The translations under genes and the position numbers were made by a program. DNA of 64,000 nucleotides. Source: Siderastrea radians (taxonomy: Eukaryota; Cnidaria; Anthozoa; Scleractinia; Rhizangiidae). Shown piece after piece: positions 12,950-24,019 of the stretch (positions within the stretch are counted from its first letter, which is position 1; each line of letters opens with the position of its first letter). A model generated the notes under the pieces. That model ran no database searches. It worked only from the letters and a program-made list of their open reading frames with translations, and was not told the origin of the DNA. The stretch spans positions 9,470,866-9,534,865 of the forward strand of contig OZ024892.1 in NCBI GenBank assembly GCA_964017195.1, in the 5' to 3' direction.

Positions 12950-14100
12950 TTTCTTGTTAAGCAAGAAAGGCAGCGGCGGTCAAACTTCGCGAAACTGTTA
13001 ATACAGAGCGGCAAATCCGTCAACTTTTTGCTTATTAATCAAGAAAAGCAGCGAGTGGTACTACATTCGACAAATAAGAAGGAATTACTGCCAAAAATCA
13101 TCGCGTGAAGGTAGTTGTTTTGACTATTAACCAAACAATCAATTCTTTAGAAGTAAAATTGTGAACTCTTTTAGATACCAGAGCTATGTAAATTCCAGTG
13201 AAAACGAACTTCAACACGGCAGCACTTTCCATTTAGCGAATGTACAACCCATTCACTCTCGGAGTCTCCGGTCAAAATACTAATGTTTCTTATTTTATTG
13301 GCGTAAGTTTTAGAAAGAACACTCTCTAAGAGAAAAGTAAAAGAGATCGACTTTTTGAAAAGGTCAAGAATCCTGAATCAAAATCAACAACAACACATCC
13401 AGTAATGGGAATAATGCCGAGGAGTTCCGTGAGAAATCTCGGGCGTAGATAAAAATATAACCTCATGGCGAAACATTTCATTTATTGTGCACAAATTGGC
13501 AACGAAACATCGTTTTTAAGAAATCATTTTTTCACATACGCGGGACGATGACATAGAGCTAATTAAAAGTTGGCAGAAAAACTTCGCGAAACGTCATACA
13601 GAGCGGCAAATTATCCTTTCACTTTTAGCTTATCAATCAAGGTATACCACATTCGCTAAATAAGCAGGGAATTCCTGCCAAAAATAATCGAGTGAGGGAT
13701 CGGGAGGTAGTTGTTTTCAGTGATTATTAACCGATCAATCAATTCTTTACGAATGGAGTGTTTTAAAATTCCCTCACAGTGTTAACGAAATGAACATTTA
13801 TAGCGCATACACTTCAACGCGGCAGCAATCTTTCCGATGAGCGAATGTACAACTGATTCACTAACCGGTCAAAATAATATATTTAGATTTTATTAGGATA
13901 ATTTTTAAAAAGAACACTTTGTAAGAGATAAGTAAAACAGATTGGCGTTTTGAAAAGGCTCCCACCTTCACAGTGGCATTTTTTTTCATTCAAGGGTAAT
14001 TAAGCTTAAAATCAACAACAACACATTGTAATTAAATACGCTGTGTTCCGTCGAGTTCCGTACGAAAACTAGGCGAGAGAAAAAATATAACCTATAACTA
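12950..14100. repeat. Dispersed repeat, copies 2 and 3
   Basis: Two further copies of the repeat family seen at 11060-11480 lie in tandem. Landmarks are 'ttcgcgaaactgttaataca' (12985) and 'ttcgcgaaacgtcatacaga' (13582), each followed by an 'agcggcaaat' word, a 'cttat(t/c)aatcaag' word, a 'caacacatcc/caacacattg' word and 'aaaaatataacct'. Divergence is high, so these are old copies. Confidence 0.55.
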
Positions 14101-15164
14101 GTTCTCTCGGTTAACTCAACCAACGGAGAGAATTTCTCGAGAGTGTATTTTTTTGGCTATGTACTCAGGTCGTTCATTGAGAAAGCTCTTTCACTTTTCC
14201 CAGCCTAATGACATGCAAATTAGTTTTAGCGCGAAAGTTATTCTTCGCGGGAAAATAATGGCTTCTAACTGAAGGCCTGTTTCAGATTACAACTACGTGC
14301 AGATTACAAAGTAGCATCATTAGCGTAAACTTGATTAATGCAATTGGTTTATTATTAACACATTGCAAAAACAGAAATAAACTCACCTTCGCAAATTTGA
14401 CCGGAAATCGGTTCCCCGGTCCGTTACGCGTTACAACAAGGCTATCCATTTCTGACAGATTCAAGGTCTCCAAATTGTTTTGAAGCTCTTGCAGTCTACA
14501 TTTAACTGCCGTTGAGTAAACCGGATTCTTGATTTTGTGACTAGTTGCTCATCTGAGAAAATGTCTGTGAACTCTGAACTTGCCGGGTTGGTGATTCTTT
14601 CATTATAGCGCAGTCCACGTGCAAAACATAGCCTTTCATTCTGAGGATGAACAAACGTTTTGTTGCTGGTACAGAAAGCCATTCTTGATCGGATTCAACA
14701 ACCGACTGCAGCCTTCACTAAAGATGTCTGTTTGAAGTTGAAACATTCTGATCCACCCACTGTCTTAGCCCAGAAGGAGATATTCGCTGAATGTGTAAGA
14801 CGCATAGTACACGTTTCTGTGGAGAGCTATTAATGGTATTTTCGCAGTTTCCTCCACCCTCCCCACCCCTGCAAGAACAGCTTGCATGGAAAAGCAAAGA
14901 AAACGATTCCGTGACTGCTACACCTGTCTGGTGCAGATCTTTCGGCCGCACAGAACTCTGACAAAAATGTAGACTGTCTTGCAGCCGAATCAAGCATTAA
15001 AAAAAAAAGAAAAAAAAACTAAATGCGAATGATGACGCGCTTTTCAGCTGTTAAAACTGAACCAGTGTTAAAATAACTAAACTAGATATATCAAGACTTC
15101 TGGCGATCTTTGCGGCCATCGCGTATTGAAATCAAGAAAGGGACAACTGAAATAGACATACAGA
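14101..15164. other. Non-coding DNA before the satellite
   Basis: No supported gene; the minus-strand frames at 14282-14993 show no recognisable domain. An adenine-rich tract lies at 14998-15020. The 47-bp satellite begins shortly afterwards. Confidence 0.4.
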
Positions 15165-15835
15165 CACTTGCATTCATTGAACAAAAGTGCACACTAAAAC
15201 AGATATACGGACACTTATGCTTATTAAACAAAAGTGGACACTGAATTAAGAGACATACACACGCTTGTGTTTATTAAGCAAAAGTGACCATTGAGACAGA
15301 CATACGGACCCTGAAACAGACATACACACACTTGTGCTTATTAAACAAAAGTGACCACTCAAACAGACATATGGACACTTGTGCTTATTAAACAAAAGTG
15401 GACACTGAACAGACATATGCACATTTGTCTTTATTGAACAAAAGTGACCACTGAAAAAGACATACGGACACTTGTGCTTATTAAACAAAAGTGACCACTC
15501 AAACAGACATATCGACACTTGTGCTTTTTAAACAAAAGTGACCACTGAAAAAGACATACGGACACTTGTGCTTATTAAACAAAAGTGACCACTCAAACAG
15601 ACATATGGACACTTGTGCTTATTAAATAAAAGTGGACACTGAACAGAGATACGCACACTTGTCTTTATTAAACAAAAGTGCATGGACATTGAAAAGACAA
15701 ACGGACACTTGTGGTTCTTAAACCAAATGTGGACATTGAAGAGACATACAGACACTTCTGTTTATTAAACAAAAGTGGACACTGAACAGACATACACACC
15801 CTTGTCCTCATTAACACAAAAGTGGACACGCATAC
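15165..15835 (-). repeat. 47-bp satellite, inverted orientation, segment 1
   Basis: Units read 'gcttattaaacaaaagtg' plus a 'gacatacggacacttgtg' block, the reverse complement of the large array at 46.9-61.6 kb. Copies here are more diverged than in that array, as expected for an array edge. Confidence 0.9.
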
Positions 15836-15938
15836 TATGTACTTATTGACTGAGGGGGAGGGCCGGACGGGAAAATATTTGGCTCGAGGTCAGGACGTAC
15901 GGACCGAGCGTAGCGAGGTCAGTGCGTCCTGACCGAGA

Positions 15939-15990
<52 letters not shown>

Positions 15991-17114
15991 CATATGACCA
16001 CTGAATTTTTTTTGTCTTTCTTTCGTGGATACAGACGCGGCGGCCCGTTTCGCGCGCATTTTGAAAAGCCAATGGTAGCTTGTAATTTGTTTGGGAAGCC
16101 AGTAAAGTGAGCTAGTATTAAAAGTGCATTTGAACTGCGATGTGCGTACAAAATTTTTGAACACCAAATCTCCGAGTTTTAGCTCCATTCCAAGAAGATT
16201 TAAATCCGACTAAATTCCTCGTACATGATTGCAGTTAGTAGAAATTTCAAAGGAAACGTTTATGAAGGACTACAACAAAGAATTTGCACGACGTTTCGGC
16301 TCAGTCGTGCTCGTCTCTCAGCGAAGACTTAATTTATCCTGATTGAACAACTTAGCGACGTTTCTTCTGAGCCAAAATTCACAATTGGTTTGAACGAGAG
16401 GATTAATTAATTTTCCACCAAGGATTTTGGATGTTAAAAACAACATTAGATCTTAATTTATGAAACTAAATAAAGACTTGGAAACGGATTGTACAGGCAG
16501 TTCAGGATTTTGCTACGCTTCGTTTCCCTTCAGCTTCAAGTTGTTTAGTTTACCACGGATCGTAGGATTCATGAACGTCTGCTGTTCGACGATGTTGAGC
16601 TCTGCATTACAGTTGATGTCCAAATTGTGCTTAAAATGCTTCGTGAAAACAAGCGGGAAACTATGTCATTGCCAGGTTAGTCGTAAACATGTACTCGCAT
16701 TTTGTTTGTTGTGATTTAAAAATTACGCAGCAGAAAAAGAAATCTGAGTTTACTTCGCATTTGCATTTTTTCTTCAATGTTTATCATGACTTCAAACCAG
16801 GATACGTCTTTGCCCGATTAATTTTTGCACCTGCAAACTACATCGCTTTCTAGATAGTAAAGTTTTAAAAAACATGTTGAACATTCTTTGCTTTTTAGAA
16901 AAATCTTAACTATCGTTCATCTGAATTCAAAGCTGTGGAATCAACTGGTTCCAATCCCGTCATCTTGCGGCAGTAGCGGGCCGTACGCTTTTCTAGCAGG
17001 GCCGTACGGCTTTTTCCGGCCCTGCTAGAGCGAGGCGTACGGCCCTCATACGGGACTTTTTTTCATATGGTTTTCCAAGGAAATTGCGCGCGGGTCCGTA
17101 CGGGTCATATGATA
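15836..17114. mobile_element. Fold-back insertion in the satellite
   Basis: The left part (15836-15986) folds into a long hairpin: 'ggacgggaaaatatttggct' near 15871 pairs with 'agccaaatattttcccgtcc' near 15938, around a loop containing gaccgagcgtagcgaggtc. Outer words 'tcatatgacc' (15991) and 'gggtcatatga' (17103) are inverted relative to each other and mark the two ends. Another GC-rich hairpin with 'gccgtacg' words lies at about 16978-17045. No transposase is encoded. Satellite resumes at both sides. Confidence 0.55.
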
Positions 17115-17184
17115 ATTGTTCTTATTAAGCAAAAGTGATCAGTGAAACAGTCATACGGACACTAAAAGAGACATATGCACACTT

Positions 17185-17460
17185 GTGGGGGGGGGGGGGA
17201 CAGGGGGGCGGGAGACCGGGAGAAAAGGGGGCGGGAGGTGTACGGGAGGCGGGAGAAGAGGGGGCGGGAAGGGGGATTCCCAAGGTGACGGGAAGCGGGA
17301 GAAAAAGGGGAAAATTACGCAACATTGCGCAATATTGCGCAATCGAAAAAGTGCAAAGGGGCTGGAGCCAAAAAATTCAGGGCGGGAACCGGGATTACAG
17401 GGTACGGGAAGCGGGAGGTTCAAACCCCCCCTGTCCTTCCCCCCACTTGTGTTTAACAAA
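17185..17460. repeat. G-rich cgggag tract within the satellite
   Basis: A run of 13 G is followed by many copies of gcgggag/acggga and runs of three to five G on the + strand. It has strong potential to form G-quadruplexes. It interrupts the inverted satellite and encodes nothing convincing; the apparent Gly/Arg- or Pro-rich frames are compositional. Confidence 0.8.
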
Positions 17461-17717
17461 CAAAGGGGGACACTGAACAGAGTTATGGAGACTTTTATTA
17501 AACAAAAGTGACCACTGAACAGAAACACGGATACTTGTGCTTATTTAACCAAAGTGGACACTGAACAGACATACGGACACTTGTGCTTATTAAACAAAAG
17601 GGGACACTGAACAGACATACGGACACTTGTGCTTATTAAACAAATGTGGACACTGAACAGACATACGCACACTTGTGCTTGTTAAACAAAAGTGACCACT
17701 GAAACAGACATACGCAC
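17445..17717 (-). repeat. 47-bp satellite, inverted orientation, segment 2
   Basis: Units continue in the same orientation as 15165-15835 up to about 17717, where the orientation flips. Confidence 0.85.
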
Positions 17718-18771
17718 AATGTGTTCAGTGTCCCCTTTCGTTTAATAAGCACAAGTGTCCGTATGTCTGTTTAGTGTCCACTGTTGTTTAATAAGCACAA
17801 GAGTCCATAAAATTATGTCTGTTCAGTGTCCACTTTTGTTTAATAAGCACTAATGTGCGTATGTCTTTCAGTGTCCACTTTTATTTAATAAGCACTAATG
17901 TGCGTGTGTCTGTGCAGTGTCCACTTTTGTTTAATAAGCACTAATGTGCGTATGTCTGTTCAGTGTCCACTTTTGTTTAATAAGCGTAAGTGTCTGTATA
18001 TCTGTTTCAGTGGTCACTTTTGTTTAATAAGCACAAGTGTATGTATGTCTGTTTCAGTGTCCATAATGTCTGTCTCAATGGTCACTTTTGCTTAATAAAC
18101 ACAAGTGTCCGTATGTCTGTTTAGTGTCCACTTTTGTTTCATAAGCATAAGTGTCCGTATATCTGTTTTAGTGCTTATTAAACAAAAGTGACCACTGAAA
18201 CAGACGTACGCTCACTGTGTTCAGAGTCCCCTTTTGTTCAATAAGCACAAGTGTCCGTATGTCTGTTTAGTGTCCCCTTTTGTTTAATAAACACAAGTAG
18301 GCATATATATTTTTTTTCAGTGTGAGTATGTCTTTTTCAGTGCATGGTCACATTTGGTTAAAAGCACAAGTGTCCATATGTCTGTTCAGTGTCCACTTTT
18401 GTTTAATAAGCACAAGTGTCCATATGTCTGTATGAGTGGTCACTTTTGTTTAATAAGCACAAGTGTGTGTATGTCTGTTTCAGGGTCGGTATGTCTGTCT
18501 CAATGGTCACTTTTGCTTAATAAACACAAGCGTGTGTATGTCTCTTCAGTGTCCACTTTTGTTTAAGAAGCATAAGTGTCCGTATATCTGTTTTAGTGTG
18601 CACTTTTGTTTAATGAATGCAAGTGCCCGTTGTCTGTTTAATTGTTCACTTTTGTTCAATAAACACAAGTGTGCATATGTATGTATCAGTGTCCGTATGT
18701 TTCTTTCAGTGGTCACTTTTGTTTAATAAGCAGAAGTGCATATGTTTGTTTCAGTGTCCATATGTGTTTTT
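17718..18771 (+). repeat. 47-bp satellite, forward orientation, segment 3
   Basis: Units such as 'tttgtttaataagcacaagt' then 'gtccgtatgtctgttcagtg' run forward from the switch point near 17718. One short inverted piece lies at about 18174-18225. The Gypsy element is inserted at the right end, in the 'tgtttttcag' part of a unit. Confidence 0.9.
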
Positions 18772-19070
18772 TGCAGAGTTATCCGCTGGTCAACCCGGTA
18801 CCAGGACTTCTCTGAAGTAAACCCGCTGACCGGGGACTCACGTGCTCAGCCGAACGAGTCGGCCATGTTTCTTTTTCGAACACTGCGAACGATTTGAAGG
18901 ACTTAAGCTAGTTATTTCTCGCCTTATGGACTTCTTGTAAGTGTTATCGCTTCTCTAGATAAATCTATTTGTATTGTATTATGATTTTTGCGTTCTTGTT
19001 GGATTGTAGAATGATTCCTTCATCGTTGACATTAAAGTGAATTTTGCTCATCGAGAAGGCTATTTCTTCA
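18772..19070 (+). repeat. 5' LTR
   Basis: Starts tgcagagttatcc and ends atttcttca; identical by eye to 24020-24318. A TATA-like gtattatg lies at about 18976-18983. If the transcript starts near 19011 this sits about 30 nt upstream, making 18772-19010 U3 and the last 60 nt R plus U5. That start site is an inference from the self-complementary primer site. Confidence 0.95.
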
Positions 19071-19082
19071 TGAAGGAATCAT
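19071..19082 (+). promoter_or_regulatory. Candidate self-priming primer-binding site
   Basis: The 12 nt directly after the 5' LTR (tgaaggaatcat) are the exact reverse complement of atgattccttca at 19011-19022 inside the LTR. In the Tf1/sushi group, the 5' end of the RNA folds back on such a site to prime reverse transcription. The site overlaps the gag-pol start codon at 19081. A tRNA-primed alternative cannot be excluded without checking host tRNA 3' ends. Confidence 0.6.
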
Positions 19083-22000
19083 GGTAGTCATCGCTTGTAC
19101 TATCCCCACATGTGAATTCAAGACCGCTGACGTCTCAGAGGCTGTCGCCATCGCTCTCTTGGCAAACCACGGCCTGGCCCATCAATGCACATTGCCTACC
19201 GTCGCTGAGCCTTCGCTACCGCCTGTCCCTCGTGGCCCAAAACTTGAACGGCCTAAAGTAAATATTGGCGTTTCGACCGAGGAATGGAACGTGTTCACCC
19301 GCCGCTGGGAAGTATTCCGTACTGGATCAGGCATCGATGAAGCATCTGCGCCCTCCCAGTTATTCCAGTGCGCAGAAAACGAGCTCGGAGACAGTCTCCT
19401 CAAAGCCAACCCAGATGCTGCCTCCAGTACCTTACCAGATCTGCTCGATGCCATGCGATCTCTCGCCGTAATCCCGGTTGCAACCGGCGTCCTACGCACC
19501 GAGCTGCTACAATTACGTCAGGAACGTGATGAGCCATTTCGGGCATTTACAGCGAGGGTACGTGGGAAGGCTGAAACCTGTGCCTTTTCTACGAAATGTG
19601 AGTGCGGAAAGAACGTCGATTACACTGACCACGTCATACGAGATGTCCTCCTTAATGGGATTTCTGATCCAGACATTCGCCGGGAAGTTCTTGGAACCAA
19701 GGATGTTCTTAAAACCCCAGTAAATGATGTGATCGCCCTCGTGGAAAACAAGGAGATGGCACGTAATGCCCTCCCGTCATCAACCCTGTCTGCCGTCTCT
19801 TCGTTCAAGCGCCAGCAGGTTCCACCGAAAGAGCCTCCCTCAGCGACACCGTCCCGAGTGGATCAGGCCAGACAAGCGACCTGCCCAGACTGCAAGAGCC
19901 TCTTTAAGATCTTCACGGAGGGGACTCGGGGCTGGAACACCAAACCTCATACTGTCTGCATCAATTGCTACAGGGTTCGCCGCCGCAGGAAACGCCCACC
20001 TCACACGCACCCAGCCCCCCCACCTACCAGCCAGGCCTTCGATTCAGACCCAATATCCCAGGTTGCAGCGTGTCAATCCAGCAGAACCCGCCGGCGACGT
20101 CGCCACAATCGCGCCTGTGCAACACACGGCACCGTCGGCAGACTCCCACCCGTGAGACTTGCCCATCAGGTATTTACTAAGGGTGAGTGGAAACGAGCGC
20201 GCCTCAGAGAACACCCCAGAGTCCCAATCACCATCTCTATTGACACCTCGGCCCATTCCAGATATAGCAACCCCACCCGCACCTCAAACACTCATGCAGA
20301 GGTCTCCGCCATCGCCGACACCGGCGCACAGTCTGACTTATGGTCAATGAAAGACTTCCTGGCCTGTGGGTTCTCACGTGACGACTTACTACCCGTCAGC
20401 CTTGGCTTGTCAGCTGCCAACTGCTCTCCCATCTCTATCGAGGGGGCATTCTTCGCCAAGCTCACAACGAAGCTCCACAACGGTGAGGTGACATCATGCC
20501 GCTCCATGGTTTACGTCAGCAGCTCTGTCCAAACCATGTACTTATCGTACGAATCACTGCTCAACCTTGGTATCCTGTCCAAGGACTTCCCATCGCCCCA
20601 GACCGTGGACACGCCAACGGAGAGTTGCCACACCAGCAACCCCGACGCTGTCAATGCCACTTGTGAGCCACCGCCCATCAATGCTGTGCGGTCTATCAAC
20701 GACGGCTGCAGCACAACTGGCGACCAACATGACATCACATGCTCATGCCCTCAGCGTGACGCCACACCACCACGCCCCACTGAGCTGCCGTTCCCCTGCA
20801 CTGCAGAAAACAACGGGCAGATGAAAAAGTGGCTACTTGACAGGTATGCCTCCTCCACGTTCAACACGTGCCCTCACCGCGCATTACCCAGCATGGAGGG
20901 TCCACCGATCGAGATTCACGTCGACCCGACCGCTACATCAAAGGCATGCCACACCCCGGCCTCTGTGCCCCTACATTGGCAGCAGCGTGTGTATGAAGAC
21001 CTCCTGCGAGACGAGGCTCTTGGTGTCATTGAACGCGTACCATATGGTGAACCTGTGACATGGTGCCACCGAATGGTGATCACACGGAAGCATGATGGCT
21101 CCCCTCGTCGCACAGTAGATCTCTCCCCACTGAACAAGTTCTGTAAAAGAGAGACATTCGCTACCGAGACACCCTTCCATCTTGCACGTCGTATCCCCAA
21201 AGACACGTGGAAGACAGTCACGGATGCCTGGAACGGCTATCACAGCGTACCCCTGCGCCAGTCCGACCGCCACTTGACCACCTTCATCACTCCGTTCGGC
21301 CGCTGGCGGTACACCAGGGCACCTCAAGGATTCCTCTCGTCGGGAGATGGTTACAACCGCCGCTTTGATGCCGTCCTGTCGACCTTCGCGCGCAAAGAAC
21401 GCTGCGTCGATGACACCATACACTATGACTCTGACCTCGAGCAGCACTGGTGGAGAACCATCGATTTCCTCACACGTGTAGGTCAGGCCGGCATTGTGCT
21501 AAACCCAGACAAGTTCCAGTTTGCAGAGCGGAGTGTCGATTTTGCAGGATTTAGAGTATCTGACTCCACCATTGAACCACTCCCAAAATACCTTGATGCC
21601 ATCAGAGATTTTCCCTCCCCAACCTCGACAACGGATATTAGAAGTTGGTTTGGCCTAGTCAACCAGGTGGCAAACTATGCTCAGCTACGTGACATAATGG
21701 AGCCGTTCAAGCCCTTCCTCAGTCCCCGCTGCAAGTTTTCGTGGTCCCCTCAATTGGAGGAGGCCTTTCAGTCATCTAAAGACGCCATCATTAGCGCCAT
21801 CCGTCAGGGTGTGGAGATCTTCGACATACATAGACGCACCTGCCTTCGCCCCGACTGGTCCAGGCGTGGCATTGGCTACTTCCTTCTCCAACAACACTGC
21901 AGCTGCCCCTCTGGCATCCCAGACTGCTGCCCTGGGGGATGGCGGATAACCTTGGCTGGCTCACGGTTCCTGTCCTCTGCGGAACAACGCTACGCGGCCA

Positions 22001-23619
22001 TCGAAGGCGAAGCCCTGGCTGTCGCTTGGGGCCTTGAGCAAACTCGCTACTTCACCCAAGGTTGTGATAACCTCGTCATCGTCACTGATCACAAGCCCTT
22101 GGTCAAAATATTTGGCGACCGCACGTTGGACGAGATAACCAACTCCCGACTGTTCCGACTTAAACAGCGTACCCTTCCCTGGCGCTTCGACATCATACAC
22201 CTGCCCGGCAAAACCAACCATGCTGCTGATGCAACGTCCAGGCACCCCTCACCGTCAGGCTCAGCAAAATGTATCTCCCTTGGAGTGTCCAGCATCCCTG
22301 ACATAGTAGAATCGGCACTGATGGCGTCCATCCGCCAGGACACTCAGGAACTTGGTACCATTACCTGGTCTCTCCTCGCGCGTGAGACAGCCTCAGACAT
22401 CTCACTGAGTCCACTACTGAAGCTGATCGAACAAGGGGCCCCCAGTCTTGCCCGCGACAACCCCTCTCTCGCAATGCTATGGCCCATCTGCGAGTCTGTG
22501 TATGCACAGGAGGGTGTCCTTTTGTACCAGGACCGAGTCATAGTCCCCTCGTCCCTCCGCTCCCGAGTACTGCAGAACCTCCACGCAGCTCACCAAGGAA
22601 CATCAATGATGGAACAGCGTGCCCGTGCCATACTTTATTGGCCCGGTATGTCAAAGGACATCCGCGACACTAGGGACAGATGTGCAGACTGCAACAGAAA
22701 TGCACCCTCACAGACAGCCACCCCTCCTCTCCCTACCACGCCACCGTCAACTCCATTTGAAGCCGTGTTTGCTGACTTCTTCACCTACGGCGGCCGCCAC
22801 TACCTGATAGTCGGTGATCGCCTTTCTGGCTGGGTAGAAGTGTTTGGTTCCCCAGCTGGCACAACCCTTGCAGGTGCTACTGGCCTCATTCGCCACCTCC
22901 GTTCCTTCTTCGCCACGTTTGGCGTACCAGAAGAACTTTCCAGTGATGGTGGCCCAGAATTTACTGCAAGTTGTACAGAGGCCTTCCTCCGCCTCTGGGG
23001 AGTCCGTCATCGCGTGTCCTCAGCCCACTTCCCTCAGTCAAATGGCAGAGCAGAGGTAGCAGTAAAAACAGCCAAGCGCCTTCTAATGTCCAACACTAGC
23101 CCAACCGGCAGCCTTGATCATGACCGCTTCCTGCGTGCCATGCTGCAGCTACGCAACACACCCGACCCGGACTGTAACATCTCTCCGGCGCAGATTATTT
23201 TTGGCCGTCCCCTACGAGACACACTCTCCTTCGTGAATCGGTTAGAGAAATTCTCGAATCCTCACGTACGCCCACTCTGGCGCCAGGCATGGGCTGCCAA
23301 GGAACAAGCACTCCGTTCACGGATCACTCGCACCACCGAGACCCTCAAAGAACACTCACGACCACTCCCGCCCCTAGCCCTTGGCCAAAAAGTGTTTCTT
23401 CAGAACCAGCATGGCACCAGTCCCACCAAATGGGACCGATCAGGGATTGTAGTAGAATCCCTAGGCCACGATCAGTACCGGGTAAAGGTAGATGGCTCTG
23501 GACGCCTCACATTACGTAACCGTCGTTTCCTTCGTGCCTATACCCCGGCATCCCCTTCCATTGAGCCGCAGCCTATTGCACCACCCTCCCTGTCTACCTC
23601 CATCCATCCCACTGCGTGA
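19081..23619 (+). CDS. Gag-Pol polyprotein of Ty3/Gypsy element
   Basis: A single 1512-codon frame encodes all proteins needed for reverse transcription and integration. The N-terminal third is Gag-like, with a Cys-rich CPDCKSLF...CINCYR patch near residues 270-300 in place of a standard CCHC knuckle. The aspartic protease motif DTGA is at 413-416. Reverse transcriptase follows, with the active-site CVDD ending at 778. RNase H shows PDWSRRGIG, an acidic SAEQRYAAIEGEA and VTDHKPLV. Integrase has a zinc-binding H...H...CADC region and a catalytic triad D1232, D1289 and E1325, the last two separated by exactly 35 residues. All catalytic residues are present and the frame is uninterrupted, so the element may still be active. 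The frame ends at a TGA in a proline-rich tail but reopens beyond it (see next entry). Confidence 0.97.
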   Translation: MVVIACTIPTCEFKTADVSEAVAIALLANHGLAHQCTLPTVAEPSLPPVPRGPKLERPKVNIGVSTEEWNVFTRRWEVFRTGSGIDEASAPSQLFQCAENELGDSLLKANPDAASSTLPDLLDAMRSLAVIPVATGVLRTELLQLRQERDEPFRAFTARVRGKAETCAFSTKCECGKNVDYTDHVIRDVLLNGISDPDIRREVLGTKDVLKTPVNDVIALVENKEMARNALPSSTLSAVSSFKRQQVPPKEPPSATPSRVDQARQATCPDCKSLFKIFTEGTRGWNTKPHTVCINCYRVRRRRKRPPHTHPAPPPTSQAFDSDPISQVAACQSSRTRRRRRHNRACATHGTVGRLPPVRLAHQVFTKGEWKRARLREHPRVPITISIDTSAHSRYSNPTRTSNTHAEVSAIADTGAQSDLWSMKDFLACGFSRDDLLPVSLGLSAANCSPISIEGAFFAKLTTKLHNGEVTSCRSMVYVSSSVQTMYLSYESLLNLGILSKDFPSPQTVDTPTESCHTSNPDAVNATCEPPPINAVRSINDGCSTTGDQHDITCSCPQRDATPPRPTELPFPCTAENNGQMKKWLLDRYASSTFNTCPHRALPSMEGPPIEIHVDPTATSKACHTPASVPLHWQQRVYEDLLRDEALGVIERVPYGEPVTWCHRMVITRKHDGSPRRTVDLSPLNKFCKRETFATETPFHLARRIPKDTWKTVTDAWNGYHSVPLRQSDRHLTTFITPFGRWRYTRAPQGFLSSGDGYNRRFDAVLSTFARKERCVDDTIHYDSDLEQHWWRTIDFLTRVGQAGIVLNPDKFQFAERSVDFAGFRVSDSTIEPLPKYLDAIRDFPSPTSTTDIRSWFGLVNQVANYAQLRDIMEPFKPFLSPRCKFSWSPQLEEAFQSSKDAIISAIRQGVEIFDIHRRTCLRPDWSRRGIGYFLLQQHCSCPSGIPDCCPGGWRITLAGSRFLSSAEQRYAAIEGEALAVAWGLEQTRYFTQGCDNLVIVTDHKPLVKIFGDRTLDEITNSRLFRLKQRTLPWRFDIIHLPGKTNHAADATSRHPSPSGSAKCISLGVSSIPDIVESALMASIRQDTQELGTITWSLLARETASDISLSPLLKLIEQGAPSLARDNPSLAMLWPICESVYAQEGVLLYQDRVIVPSSLRSRVLQNLHAAHQGTSMMEQRARAILYWPGMSKDIRDTRDRCADCNRNAPSQTATPPLPTTPPSTPFEAVFADFFTYGGRHYLIVGDRLSGWVEVFGSPAGTTLAGATGLIRHLRSFFATFGVPEELSSDGGPEFTASCTEAFLRLWGVRHRVSSAHFPQSNGRAEVAVKTAKRLLMSNTSPTGSLDHDRFLRAMLQLRNTPDPDCNISPAQIIFGRPLRDTLSFVNRLEKFSNPHVRPLWRQAWAAKEQALRSRITRTTETLKEHSRPLPPLALGQKVFLQNQHGTSPTKWDRSGIVVESLGHDQYRVKVDGSGRLTLRNRRFLRAYTPASPSIEPQPIAPPSLSTSIHPTA

Positions 23620-23973
23620 CCGCCACCCCTGCCCCATCGCTCAGCGGAATCAGGCTCACACCCTTCGACGCCTCCACCGCACTGCCAGGAGCAACTCACA
23701 CCTCTACCTCAAGCACCTGCACCCTTTGATGTGTCCTCGGACGGCTCCACAGCACCCACTACAGAGGGCCTCACACTGGCTGATGACACTCCGTCAGGAC
23801 ATGAGCCGTTGGAGGCCCCCACTTCAGACACTGTACTGGTCCCGCTACCTCAAGTGCCACCGGCACTGTTACCAGAGTCATTGTCACCCCTGCCAGCACC
23901 ACCACGCCCATGCCGTGAACGTCGGCCACCGAAACGGTTTGAACCTGAGACAGGCACATGGGTTCAAAGTTGA
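23620..23973 (+). pseudogene. In-frame extension of Pol after a TGA
   Basis: After the TGA at 23617-23619 the same frame stays open for another 117 codons to 23973. This stretch is proline/serine/threonine-rich and ends in a basic RPCRERRPPKRFEP motif, a style common at the C-terminus of Gypsy polyproteins. It may be the original C-terminal tail cut off by a recent nonsense change, a read-through product, or plain 3' untranslated sequence. Confidence 0.4.
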
Positions 23974-24009
23974 GTCCGTCAACCTACGTTAGCCTGTAGC
24001 TTTCCGGAC

Positions 24010-24019
24010 TAGGGGGGGA
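24010..24019 (+). other. Polypurine tract of the Gypsy element
   Basis: A G-rich run (agggggggat) ends directly at the 3' LTR, the position of the plus-strand primer in LTR retrotransposons. Confidence 0.8.

Noticed and set aside
17135..17528. Gly/Arg-rich and Pro-rich open frames
   Set aside because: Purely compositional products of the G-rich tract on both strands.
19182..23959. Numerous open frames on both strands within the Gypsy element
   Set aside because: Shadows of the 1512-codon gag-pol frame, which alone has domain content.
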